Of a stretch of DNA of 6,348 nucleotides, positions 1-6,148 are shown piece by piece. The translations under genes were made by a program, and so were the position numbers. Origin of the DNA: Nitrososphaera sp. UBA217 (GTDB lineage Archaea > Thermoproteota > Nitrososphaeria > Nitrososphaerales > Nitrososphaeraceae). Under the pieces are notes generated by a model that had not been told where the DNA came from, did not search any database, and saw nothing but the letters and a program-made list of their open reading frames with translations. The stretch's first letter is position 1. Each line of letters opens with the position of its first letter. The stretch spans positions 9,631 to 15,978 of the forward strand of contig DAOL01000056.1 in assembly GCA_002501845.1 (NCBI GenBank), in the 5' to 3' direction.

Positions 1-1428
1 AAAGATCTGAGGGAGTGTGCAAAAAAGGAGTACGGTCTTGATCTTGGTGATAAAAATCTAAGAGTATTCGGCAAATTCGATTCAAACTTGTTGGCTGGCT
101 CTATCAAAGTAAGGCCGGCAGTGCAGATAGTCCATGATGCCATTGTTTCAGGGAAGCTTACGCGTGGACAAACGATATTTGAAGCGACGTCTGGTAACTT
201 TGGCATTGCTCTAGGGCAGTTGACCAAGCTTGGCCTAGATGTTGTTGCCCTTGTATCGAGGAAGCTACAGGAAGGGGTGTTTGAGGAGCTAAAAAACGAG
301 AAAATACGAATCATAAACCTTGACATGGACATCTGTCCTGCTCCAGGGATGAAGGGCGACGCGAATCTTTTGGCTGCCAAAGCAACCGCGGCGAACATTC
401 GCTCACAGCTCGCTGGATTCGGTTTCGACCTTGCCGTTTTCGATAAATCACGCTCTGAAGTTGAAGCGGTTCTAGCTCGCCAAGACATAATAAACTTGGC
501 AAAGCTTCTTGCAAAGATCTACGACTGTTTCTGCCCAGAACAGTATGACAACGATCTGAACGTCGAGGTACATAGAACTGTGACCGCTACTGAGATAGAC
601 CAGCAACTACGCGAACAAGGCCATTCGCTGGCTGATTTCAGAATCGTCTGCACCTTTGGGACAGGCGGCACTTCTGGTGGCTTGAGCAGATATTTGATGG
701 AGAAATACGGAAAGAAGTCACTACATGTAGTCTTTCCACTAGGTGATCAAGATGTTGCAGGAATAAGGACAAAAAGTAAGGCATCGGGCCTGAAGTTCTA
801 CGAGCCAGACCGATATGCCGGACAACATGAAGTAGATTTTGGACAGGCAAAACGTCTGCTAAAGTTTTTCGTGGACAAAGGGCACGATATGGGAGAAAGC
901 AGTGCCCTTGCCCTTTACGCGGTGATGCAAATGGCGAACTTTGGTGGAAATGGAGGAGCAAAATTTGTTGTAATAATTGCTGATGGAATCCAAAAGTACA
1001 GAAAGAACCTTGAAACGACACAAGAGAAGAAGGGTCGCTTGGAGGTTCCTCTAGAAGAAGCTGTTTCAAACATCGGAAACTACAACAGGGTTGTCTGGAT
1101 TCACACAATGTATACTCCACGCAAGGAGGGGATAGAGCTCATTGCAAAAGCGTTGGGAGTTGATGAAAGCAAGATCTCGGTGCCAAAGGCAAGAGAGGTG
1201 GAACAATTTTTAGTAACCCAACAGATTCCCACGGGGCTGGATAAGGCATTGGGAGGAGCTGATGCCAAACCATTGCTCGTTTGCATGATGGGAAATACTT
1301 CACTCAGAGTTGCCCAATTGCTCGGCCAGAAAGGCATTGCAGCTCAAAGCTTGATTGGCGGAATCTCCGAACTCTCCCAAGAGAAGAGTAGGCAAATTTC
1401 AGAATTGGTGCGAATGGCTACTGAATGA
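1..1428 (+). CDS. PLP-dependent fold-type II enzyme (cysteine-synthase-like) with C-terminal rhodanese-like extension, 5' partial
   Basis: The reading frame is open from base 1, so the gene starts left of the window; the TTG at 88 is not a credible start because conserved sequence lies around it. 475 residues are visible. Numbering from base 1, the PLP lysine is K36 in AGSIKVRPA, the asparagine loop is TSGNFG at 63-68, and the glycine-rich phosphate cup is GTGGTSGG at 220-227. A GESSALAL segment near 298 and an ADG.QKY segment near 327-333 match the end of the cysteine synthase fold. The family makes cysteine or related amino acids by beta-replacement on activated serine; the exact substrate is not readable here. 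The lysine is followed by V rather than the usual D (SVKDR). About 120 further residues follow the fold and include LLVCMMGNTSLRVAQLL (C428), which resembles a rhodanese active-site loop. The stop is TGA. Confidence is high for the family and low for the substrate. Confidence 0.88.
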   Translation, partial: KDLRECAKKEYGLDLGDKNLRVFGKFDSNLLAGSIKVRPAVQIVHDAIVSGKLTRGQTIFEATSGNFGIALGQLTKLGLDVVALVSRKLQEGVFEELKNEKIRIINLDMDICPAPGMKGDANLLAAKATAANIRSQLAGFGFDLAVFDKSRSEVEAVLARQDIINLAKLLAKIYDCFCPEQYDNDLNVEVHRTVTATEIDQQLREQGHSLADFRIVCTFGTGGTSGGLSRYLMEKYGKKSLHVVFPLGDQDVAGIRTKSKASGLKFYEPDRYAGQHEVDFGQAKRLLKFFVDKGHDMGESSALALYAVMQMANFGGNGGAKFVVIIADGIQKYRKNLETTQEKKGRLEVPLEEAVSNIGNYNRVVWIHTMYTPRKEGIELIAKALGVDESKISVPKAREVEQFLVTQQIPTGLDKALGGADAKPLLVCMMGNTSLRVAQLLGQKGIAAQSLIGGISELSQEKSRQISELVRMATE

Positions 1429-1602
1429 TAGAACAATGTCATTTCTCTACCTCGAGGCGCTAATCATTTTTATGTGAAGGATCACGGAGCGGCTTTTCTA
1501 TTTACTATGAATCTTCTCAAAAACGATTTGTACTATGTTTAACACTATGATGTCTAATAACCACTTTTGAACACGATCCGTCTGCTCACCTGGGAACAAT
1601 GA

Positions 1603-1610
1603 TTAAATAT
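1603..1610 (+). promoter_or_regulatory. TATA box of atpK
   Basis: TTAAATAT is a good archaeal TATA element. Its centre is about 28 bases before the ATG at 1635, the normal TATA-to-start distance in archaea, so transcription should begin at or within a few bases of that ATG. The element lies inside the longer open frame that begins at ATG 1599, which argues against 1599 as the start. Confidence 0.65.
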
Positions 1611-1634
1611 GGCATTTCATTCTCGAACTCATGT

Positions 1635-1967
1635 ATGAAGAAGCTGAACGGGCATGTTACGATTTCAGTTTTGGCCATACTCACGACCGCAATAGGTTTT
1701 ACCGGTTTGATGGGAATTGGACAGGCATTTGCTCAGGGAGCAGACCAAGCAGCCTCATCTGGAGGGTCGAAGCTACTGGGTGCAGGCCTGGCCTTCGGTC
1801 TGGCAGCTGCTGGTGCTGGCATCGGACTTGGCTTTGTAGGAGCAGCTGGTCTTGCAGCAATCAGCGATAATCCAAAAATGCAGTCAAGGGTGTTCATCTT
1901 CGTAGGAATGGTAGAGTCGATCGCGATCTACGGTATAGTCATGATGTTCATCATCTTGGGTCAGTAG
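1635..1967 (+). CDS. atpK: A-type ATP synthase proteolipid subunit c (K)
   Basis: This is the rotor-ring subunit that carries ions through the membrane part of the ATP synthase. From the ATG at 1635 it has 110 residues. Residues 1-33 look like a Sec signal peptide: lysines at 2-3, a hydrophobic stretch at about 8-28, and an AFA cleavage motif at 31-33. The mature part would be 77 residues, typical of a two-helix c subunit: a glycine/alanine-rich helix (about 47-76, with GAGIGLG), a polar loop SDNPK, and a second helix at about 86-109 carrying the ion-binding glutamate E94 in VESIAIYG. There is one carboxylate per hairpin, as expected for a synthase. An in-frame ATG at 1599 would add 12 residues, but the TATA box at 1603-1610 makes 1635 the better start. 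It stands alone, 165 bases before atpI, with no visible ribosome binding site, consistent with leaderless translation. Confidence 0.93.
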   Translation: MKKLNGHVTISVLAILTTAIGFTGLMGIGQAFAQGADQAASSGGSKLLGAGLAFGLAAAGAGIGLGFVGAAGLAAISDNPKMQSRVFIFVGMVESIAIYGIVMMFIILGQ

Positions 1968-1987
1968 ATCCTAGACAGATCAGAAAA

Positions 1988-2007
1988 TTCCTCCCTTCTT
2001 ATTCTTT
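1988..2007 (+). terminator. Possible pyrimidine-tract terminator after atpK
   Basis: Twenty bases, all pyrimidine except one A, begin 21 bases after the atpK stop. Archaeal transcription commonly ends in T-rich tracts without a required hairpin, and I see no strong hairpin here. With the separate promoter of atpI downstream, this suggests atpK can be transcribed alone. The tract is C-rich as well as T-rich, so the call is weak. Confidence 0.35.
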
Positions 2008-2090
2008 AGTGCCCAAGGAGACCTTCATTGCCTTTGGAACAAATTTTTGAAAGTTATGCACCAGACTAGTGGCCATGTTTTGGATAAAAA

Positions 2091-2105
2091 GGAAACGTTT
2101 TAAAG
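2091..2105 (+). promoter_or_regulatory. BRE and TATA box of atpI
   Basis: GGAAA at 2091-2095 looks like a TFB recognition element and is followed after two bases by TTTTAAAG (2098-2105). The TATA centre near 2101 predicts transcription starting around 2126-2130, only a few bases before the GTG at 2133. The atpI message would therefore be almost leaderless. Confidence 0.6.
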
Positions 2106-2132
2106 AGATCCGATTTACTCCGTAAGCTGAAA

Positions 2133-4247
2133 GTGGGACTAGCCAAGCTCAAAAAAGCGGCGTTAATTCTACCGCGAATAGAAGCTCAAGAAGCTGTGAG
2201 TAAGCTGGCAGAACTTGAGTGGTTCCACCCTATTCAAACTACTTCTGAACACCTGAATCCATATTTTGACGATCTCTTGCTGAAGGCTCAGAGGTTATTC
2301 CAAGACATTGACGAAGTCATCAGGGCTCTAGGTATTCCGCTGGAAACGGGAGTGATGGTAACCATGTTCAAAGGTGCGCCAAAAGAAAAGACAGATTATG
2401 TTATTGAGGATATTCAGGATTTTATTGCAGACCTGGAAGACAAGAGCAAGGCTGCGCTCGACGAACCCAAAAAGATTCTAGCAGAACAGAACAGGGTTAC
2501 TAAGGAGCTCGAAGAATTCAGTAACGTCGAAGTAGCGCTCAAGATGGCAGCTAACCTTAATCTTGATCTGACTTCATTCGCACGCCTCAAGATGTTCTTT
2601 ACAGATATATTTGTCATTGATTCCAAAGATGAGACAGAGATTCGAAAGAGCATTGGCGACCTACCACTTTATTCTAACAAGCTGAGCGAAGACAAAACAT
2701 CCATTGTAGTAATAGGCTCTGCGGACGACTCTGAAAAAATCATCAAGGTGATGAGGAGCTTTGGCGTTCATCCCCTTCAAATCCCTGCAAACATGCCACA
2801 GAATCCAAGCAGGGCGTATTCGCAGGCACATGCAAAAGTTAAGGAACTTGAAGCCAAGTCTGCAGAGATCACGAAGAACGTAGAAAAGATGAAGTCGGCG
2901 ATATTATCAAAGATCCTGTCGCTGCACGAGGCTGCAAGGGTAGCCAAGGACGTTCTGGAGATAACAAGGAAGCCCGGGGGCACCGAACACTTTGCTCTTA
3001 TCCAAGGCTACATCCCGGATAAAATGGAGGGAAAATTCAAAAAACTTACCAGCAATTACGTTTCAATAATTGAAGACGCGCAATTCGACCAATATGCAGA
3101 GGCTGCCCAGCATCTCCCCTCGCTCCTCACCAACAAGTCGTATACGCGCACTTTTGAAGTGATAACCGAGACCCAGGGGCTGCCCAAGTACAACGAAATA
3201 GATCCGACTCCGATCATAGCGTTTGTCTGGCCGCTTTTCTACGGCCTCATGTTTGCAGACCTTGGGCATGGGCTCTTGCTATTCGGACTTGGCATGTTGC
3301 TCAGGCATAGGGGGAACGGCTCGATAAGGACCTGGGGGACGCTGATAGCTGCAAGCGGTGCTGCCGCCAGCATAGCGGGGCTTGGGACCGGCGAAATGTT
3401 TGGCTTCCATCTACTCGGACAGCCAGTTCTAGCCCCAATATTTGCCCCTCTCGGCGGCATCGTGGGCGTGTTGAATGTATCGGAGCTCAACTTCGACCAA
3501 GTGATAAAGATACTAAAGGTTTCAGTCGCGATAGGGATCGTACATCTGATGATGGCCATGAGCTTGAGGCTGTACAAGAACCTCAAAGAGGGAAACAAGC
3601 TCTTCGTATACACGCACGACATCCCGGCCATCATTCAGTTTCTAGCCGTTGTTGCGATGATTCTTGCCGCCATAGGATCTGGTTACGACATAATTGGAAT
3701 GTTTGGGATTAGCGGTAAGATCCACAGCGAGCCTATCCCGTGGCTCACTTTCGTCTTTGGTAACTGGGTGACAGTTGACGTTGTAGCAAAGGCGGCACCA
3801 CCTGTGCTCTTTGGAACCGTTGGAATAATGATCTACGGAGGCAGGAAAGAACAGGAAATAGCCGCAAAACAAGGGCACGATGAGGGGGGAGGCCTGATGG
3901 GAATTATCATCGAAGTCATTCTGGTAAGAATCATAGAAGTTCTTTCCAACGTCATCAGCTATACCCGAATTGGGATTATGCTACTGGTGCACGTTGCTCT
4001 GCTTGTAACCGTAAACACGTCTTTTGCGCATGGAGGAGGTCTTGCGGTGCTCATTGGGGGCAATATTGGGATCATGCTGATCGAAGGTTTGATAGTCTAT
4101 ATCCAGACCATCAGGTTGCACTTGTACGAGTGGTTCCCGAAGTGGTACGCTGGCGAAGGTACGGAATTCAGGAAACTTGTGCCCAAGATGCTCTATTCAA
4201 ATCTTATTTGGAGAGACCCCCGCGTTGCGTTAAAGCAAAAGACGTAA
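2133..4247 (+). CDS. atpI: A-type ATP synthase membrane subunit I (a)
   Basis: This is the stator subunit that forms the ion half-channels against the c-ring. At 704 residues it is a normal size for the family. Residues 1 to about 350 form the cytosolic arm, with coiled-coil stretches near 95-135 and 225-265. The membrane domain follows, starting at the family block DPTPIIAFVWPLFYG (357-371) and MFADLGHG (373-380), then GEMFG (420-424) and several further hydrophobic helices. The channel arginine is R612 in ISYTRIGIM. The second conserved arginine is R661 in QTIRLHLYEWF, followed by KWYAGEG. All the expected functional residues are present. The start is GTG, supported by the BRE/TATA pair just upstream; there is no Shine-Dalgarno sequence and the predicted leader is only a few bases. 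The stop is TAA. It follows atpK and precedes a 48-codon gene. Confidence 0.95.
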   Translation: MGLAKLKKAALILPRIEAQEAVSKLAELEWFHPIQTTSEHLNPYFDDLLLKAQRLFQDIDEVIRALGIPLETGVMVTMFKGAPKEKTDYVIEDIQDFIADLEDKSKAALDEPKKILAEQNRVTKELEEFSNVEVALKMAANLNLDLTSFARLKMFFTDIFVIDSKDETEIRKSIGDLPLYSNKLSEDKTSIVVIGSADDSEKIIKVMRSFGVHPLQIPANMPQNPSRAYSQAHAKVKELEAKSAEITKNVEKMKSAILSKILSLHEAARVAKDVLEITRKPGGTEHFALIQGYIPDKMEGKFKKLTSNYVSIIEDAQFDQYAEAAQHLPSLLTNKSYTRTFEVITETQGLPKYNEIDPTPIIAFVWPLFYGLMFADLGHGLLLFGLGMLLRHRGNGSIRTWGTLIAASGAAASIAGLGTGEMFGFHLLGQPVLAPIFAPLGGIVGVLNVSELNFDQVIKILKVSVAIGIVHLMMAMSLRLYKNLKEGNKLFVYTHDIPAIIQFLAVVAMILAAIGSGYDIIGMFGISGKIHSEPIPWLTFVFGNWVTVDVVAKAAPPVLFGTVGIMIYGGRKEQEIAAKQGHDEGGGLMGIIIEVILVRIIEVLSNVISYTRIGIMLLVHVALLVTVNTSFAHGGGLAVLIGGNIGIMLIEGLIVYIQTIRLHLYEWFPKWYAGEGTEFRKLVPKMLYSNLIWRDPRVALKQKT

Positions 4248-4271
4248 CTTCCCTATTCTTGCTACCCTCTC
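4248..4271 (+). terminator. Possible pyrimidine-tract terminator after atpI
   Basis: Directly after the atpI stop, 21 of 24 bases are pyrimidines, resembling the tract after atpK. No hairpin is obvious. It lies just before the TATA box of the next small gene, so the two transcription units would be separated here. Confidence 0.35.
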
Positions 4272-4290
4272 AAAAGCAGCAACCAAATTC

Positions 4291-4298
4291 TTAAATTA
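4291..4298 (+). promoter_or_regulatory. TATA box of the 48-codon gene
   Basis: TTAAATTA is centred about 33 bases before the ATG at 4328. This predicts a transcription start near 4321 and a leader of roughly seven bases. It supports the small downstream frame being an expressed gene. Confidence 0.55.
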
Positions 4299-4327
4299 CA
4301 CAAGCACAGCTCTTTCTATCAATCGTA

Positions 4328-4474
4328 ATGCAGGACAAGGTCTCCGATGAAAAGATACAAATCGTTAAGAACCTTTACCTATCAGGTATATCAGAGGAAT
4401 TTATCGCGCTTCAGCTAGATTTGGAGATTCCTGTTGTGATACAAATTCTAAAGGACTTGGAAGTGTACAAGTAG
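4328..4474 (+). CDS. Small helix-turn-helix-like protein, 48 residues
   Basis: A short gene with ATG start and TAG stop, preceded by a well-placed TATA box. The protein is MQDKVSDEKIQIV followed by KNLYLSGISEEFIALQLDL and then EIPVVIQILKDLEVYK. The pattern LYLSGIS.E.IA..L.I....V..IL..L reads as three short helices with the glycine turn of a helix-turn-helix, similar in rhythm to resolvase/transposase-type and sigma-region-4-like HTH units. However, it is net acidic (nine D/E against five K and no arginine), and the putative recognition helix is hydrophobic with little positive charge. A protein-binding role is therefore as plausible as DNA binding. It sits between atpI and the convergent atpC, ending 60 bases from the atpC stop. 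I do not recognise a named family. It is probably real, judged from the promoter and the amphipathic periodicity. Confidence 0.62.
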   Translation: MQDKVSDEKIQIVKNLYLSGISEEFIALQLDLEIPVVIQILKDLEVYK

Positions 4475-4534
4475 ACGAGAGAGTAGGAATATCAACGACT
4501 CTGCCTGGGTGGCATCGGGCTGGGCGCACTGCTG

Positions 4535-5587
4535 TTATGAAGCCTTGACAAGGTTGGCAATGATTGATTCTGTAGGAACTTTTTGTTCTACCCCGGAAGC
4601 TATGGCCGACAGGTTTCTAACTTCAAGCATCATCAATTTCAAAGCTGCTACCATGTTTCCTACGCTAAACATCGTCCTAAACGAGCTGATGACTTTCTTC
4701 AGCTGCAGGGATTCAAAGCTGGCTTCCAGCTGCATTATTGCATTAATGTCGTCCTTAGCAGTTTGCGGAATGATGTCTTTATAGACTGTGTTGCCCAGCT
4801 CCGTCATGGCTTCAACCACCTTTTCAATATTTATCATCTTTTGCAGTGTGTCTCTTGGAACCTTGGAAGTAGTCGCTACTATCAGATCATCAATCTCATT
4901 TTGTGACAGATTCCAGTACTTGCCTCTGAGCACAGCAAGTATGTTGTAGGAATCAATATCGACTGAAACTATGTTCTTCACCTCCGGAGACTGCGATTCG
5001 ATCGTCAAAGCTCTCCCGAGATCGCGATAGAACACATGATCAATATAGATATCAAAGAGCCTGAGATCGCCTTTGTCCTTGTATGCCGCAGCGGCCTTTG
5101 CCGCATCTTCTCCGAACTCGCTCCCGGCAAGAGCAGCTACCGCTTCTTCTAGATTCCTGGCCACCAAGGCTTTCACTACAGTGTCGCGTCTGCCGACGAG
5201 TTCTTCGGCTCTCAGATTTATCTTGGGAACTAGTTCTTCATACGATTTCCCTAGTGCCTTGCCTTTCAATATCAATTTCAAATTCCAAGTAATGTATTTC
5301 ACAAAGTAGGCGTTCAGCACACCGGAGCCTCCAGCAATGCTGACCATCTTGACATGGCTGTTTACAAGGTTTTCCCTTAGTGCCCCTTCTATTTTCTCGG
5401 CACTGTACGGTTTTGTAAGCTTTGTAAGGACGTCAAGGTATACCGTGTTCTTCATTCTAGTAACGAGTTCTTCAATATCTCTTGCTTCCGCAAGCGTTTG
5501 CAGCTCGTTCTTTGTAAGCAACCTGCCTTTCATACCATGTGAAAGTACTGTTCCAAAAATCTTGCCTGGCATACTAACCTTACTCAT
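4535..5587 (-). CDS. atpC: A-type ATP synthase subunit C (V-ATPase subunit d homologue)
   Basis: This subunit is the funnel-shaped socket that couples the central shaft (D/F) to the c-ring at the membrane face. At 350 residues it is the usual size. It shows the helical, three-unit internal repetition of the family: segments of the type NAYFVKYITWNLKLILKGKA (92-111), DIDSYNILAVLRGKYWNLS (210-228) and NMVAALKLMMLEVRNLSAI (311-329), each followed by a helix. The C-terminal EVRNLSAIASGVEQKVPTESI block is typical of archaeal subunit C. The chosen ATG (5585-5587) gives MSKVSMPGKIFGTVL; a second in-frame ATG at 5570-5572 would shorten it by five residues and cannot be excluded. The gene is on the opposite strand from atpK and atpI, converging with the 48-codon gene. 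A strong TATA element at 5633-5642 and a GGAG motif 13 bases before the ATG lie upstream. Confidence 0.92.
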   Translation of the reverse strand: MSKVSMPGKIFGTVLSHGMKGRLLTKNELQTLAEARDIEELVTRMKNTVYLDVLTKLTKPYSAEKIEGALRENLVNSHVKMVSIAGGSGVLNAYFVKYITWNLKLILKGKALGKSYEELVPKINLRAEELVGRRDTVVKALVARNLEEAVAALAGSEFGEDAAKAAAAYKDKGDLRLFDIYIDHVFYRDLGRALTIESQSPEVKNIVSVDIDSYNILAVLRGKYWNLSQNEIDDLIVATTSKVPRDTLQKMINIEKVVEAMTELGNTVYKDIIPQTAKDDINAIMQLEASFESLQLKKVISSFRTMFSVGNMVAALKLMMLEVRNLSAIASGVEQKVPTESIIANLVKAS

Positions 5588-5632
5588 AAATCACAACTAA
5601 CTCCGTATTTTGGGATAGATGCTGCATCAATT

Positions 5633-5642
5633 TTAATATTTA
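5633..5642 (-). promoter_or_regulatory. TATA box of atpC
   Basis: Read on the minus strand this is TAAATATTAA, a near-ideal archaeal TATA box. It predicts transcription starting near 5610 and a leader of about 23 bases containing GGAG. It lies between the stop of the small membrane-protein gene (5664) and atpC, so atpC can be transcribed separately from it. Confidence 0.6.
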
Positions 5643-5663
5643 CACGAGTCGGAAGAAAAAGCT

Positions 5664-5858
5664 CTAGTATTCTAAGAACGTGGACAGGGCTGAAGATATC
5701 TTTGTTGATAGTGCGATGAGCAAGAAATGAAGGCCGAACCCAGCGGCCGCTCCCAGCGGTAAATTGCCCGCGGTCTGGAATATTGCCATAAACATGCCAA
5801 GCGGAGGAATTGTAAGAATCAGTGCTATAGCCGTGCTGACCCATGCCGATTTCACCAT
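5664..5858 (-). CDS. Small two-helix membrane protein, unrecognised
   Basis: From the ATG at 5856-5858 to TAG the frame encodes 64 residues. It begins MVKSAW and has two hydrophobic segments, about residues 5-27 (AWVSTAIALILTIPPLGMF onward) and about 34-57 (PLGAAAGFGLHFLLIALSTK onward), joined by a short QTAGN loop. The double proline in helix 1 suggests a kink. The frame continues upstream to a TTG at 5924 (86 residues), but the added part is polar and TTG is a weak choice. The gene is on the same strand as atpC, with its stop 76 bases before the atpC ATG. Its glycine-rich second helix superficially recalls a proteolipid, but it has no buried acidic residue, so it is not a second c subunit. 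I do not recognise the family. The position suggests, without proving, a link to the ATP synthase. A competing frame at 5584-5844 has no coherent character. Confidence 0.6.
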   Translation of the reverse strand: MVKSAWVSTAIALILTIPPLGMFMAIFQTAGNLPLGAAAGFGLHFLLIALSTKISSALSTFLEY

Positions 5859-5936
5859 GAAATCTGGCGTTAAACTATTCAAAGGATTGTTTACATATGA
5901 GAGTTTTGTTCGGCTATGACCCAATTCCTGTCATCC

Positions 5937-5948
5937 TAAAATTAAAAA
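5937..5948 (-). promoter_or_regulatory. Candidate TATA box of the small membrane-protein gene
   Basis: On the minus strand this reads TTTTTAATTTTA. It would start transcription near 5915, giving a leader of about 57 bases before the ATG at 5858 and excluding the TTG at 5924 as start. The neighbouring palindrome at 5954-5967 contains ATATTAATAT and could serve instead, with a start near 5933, so the assignment is uncertain. Confidence 0.35.
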
Positions 5949-5953
5949 GCACG

Positions 5954-5967
5954 CAATATTAATATTG
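5954..5967. repeat. Perfect 14-bp palindrome
   Basis: CAATATTAATATTG is its own reverse complement with no spacer. The half-site CAATATT recurs at 6093-6099 and 6130-6136. It could bind a dimeric regulator or act as a TATA element, but palindromes made only of A and T runs also arise by chance in DNA this AT-rich. Confidence 0.6.
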
Positions 5968-5989
5968 ACACAATAAATTATGACACAAT
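5966..5989 (+). repeat. Direct repeat TGACACAAT, two copies 15 bp apart
   Basis: TGACACAAT occurs at 5966-5974 and 5981-5989, a period of 15 bases. The first copy overlaps the end of the 14-bp palindrome. A nine-base exact repeat at this spacing is more than expected from base composition alone and could be a pair of protein-binding sites; function unknown. Confidence 0.5.
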
Positions 5990-6117
5990 TATTATCATAA
6001 ATATAGAAAATTATGCTACAATTGAATTGCAATTAAACTATTAAGTATTGATAGCTTGTATCCAAACATTATTAATTAATTTGAAATAAATGCAATATTA
6101 TATGATAAATTTGCTTG

Positions 6118-6148
6118 AGCATAATTGTTCAATATTTGCAATAATGCT
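6118..6148. repeat. Imperfect inverted repeat with 11-base loop
   Basis: AGCATAATTG (6118-6127) pairs with CAATAATGCT (6139-6148) with one mismatch in ten. It is not followed by a T-run on the plus strand, so it does not look like an intrinsic terminator. It may be only a by-product of low GC. Confidence 0.3.

Noticed and set aside
88..90. TTG at 88 as the start of the PLP enzyme
   Set aside because: The frame is open to base 1, and the PLP-lysine motif begins only a few residues later, leaving no room for the N-terminal part of the fold. The gene runs in from outside the window.
638..1337. Minus-strand frames within the PLP enzyme gene
   Set aside because: They are antisense shadows rich in serine, leucine and proline, with no start signals or recognisable domains.
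1436..1477. 13-codon frame (MSFLYLEALIIFM) after the PLP enzyme
   Set aside because: Too short, with no clear promoter, and nothing beyond a chance hydrophobic run in AT-rich DNA.
1493..1505. T-rich stretch as terminator of the PLP enzyme gene
   Set aside because: Only a short run broken by C and A with no hairpin; similar stretches occur elsewhere between the genes, so I could not single it out.
4509..4906. Plus-strand frames opposite atpC (4509-4784, 4583-4906)
   Set aside because: They lie on the complement of a clear subunit C gene and show no family character, promoter or membrane pattern of their own.
5073..5600. Plus-strand frames opposite the 5' half of atpC
   Set aside because: Serine/alanine/leucine-rich shadows of the atpC codons; not independent genes.
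5584..5844. Alternative minus-strand 86-residue frame overlapping the small membrane protein
   Set aside because: It overlaps the better frame, runs into the atpC start, crosses the atpC TATA box, and has no coherent hydrophobic or motif pattern.
5859..5924. TTG at 5924 as start of the small membrane protein (86 residues)
   Set aside because: The extra 22 residues are polar and featureless, TTG is a poor start, and one of the two candidate promoters would begin transcription downstream of it. Kept only as an alternative.
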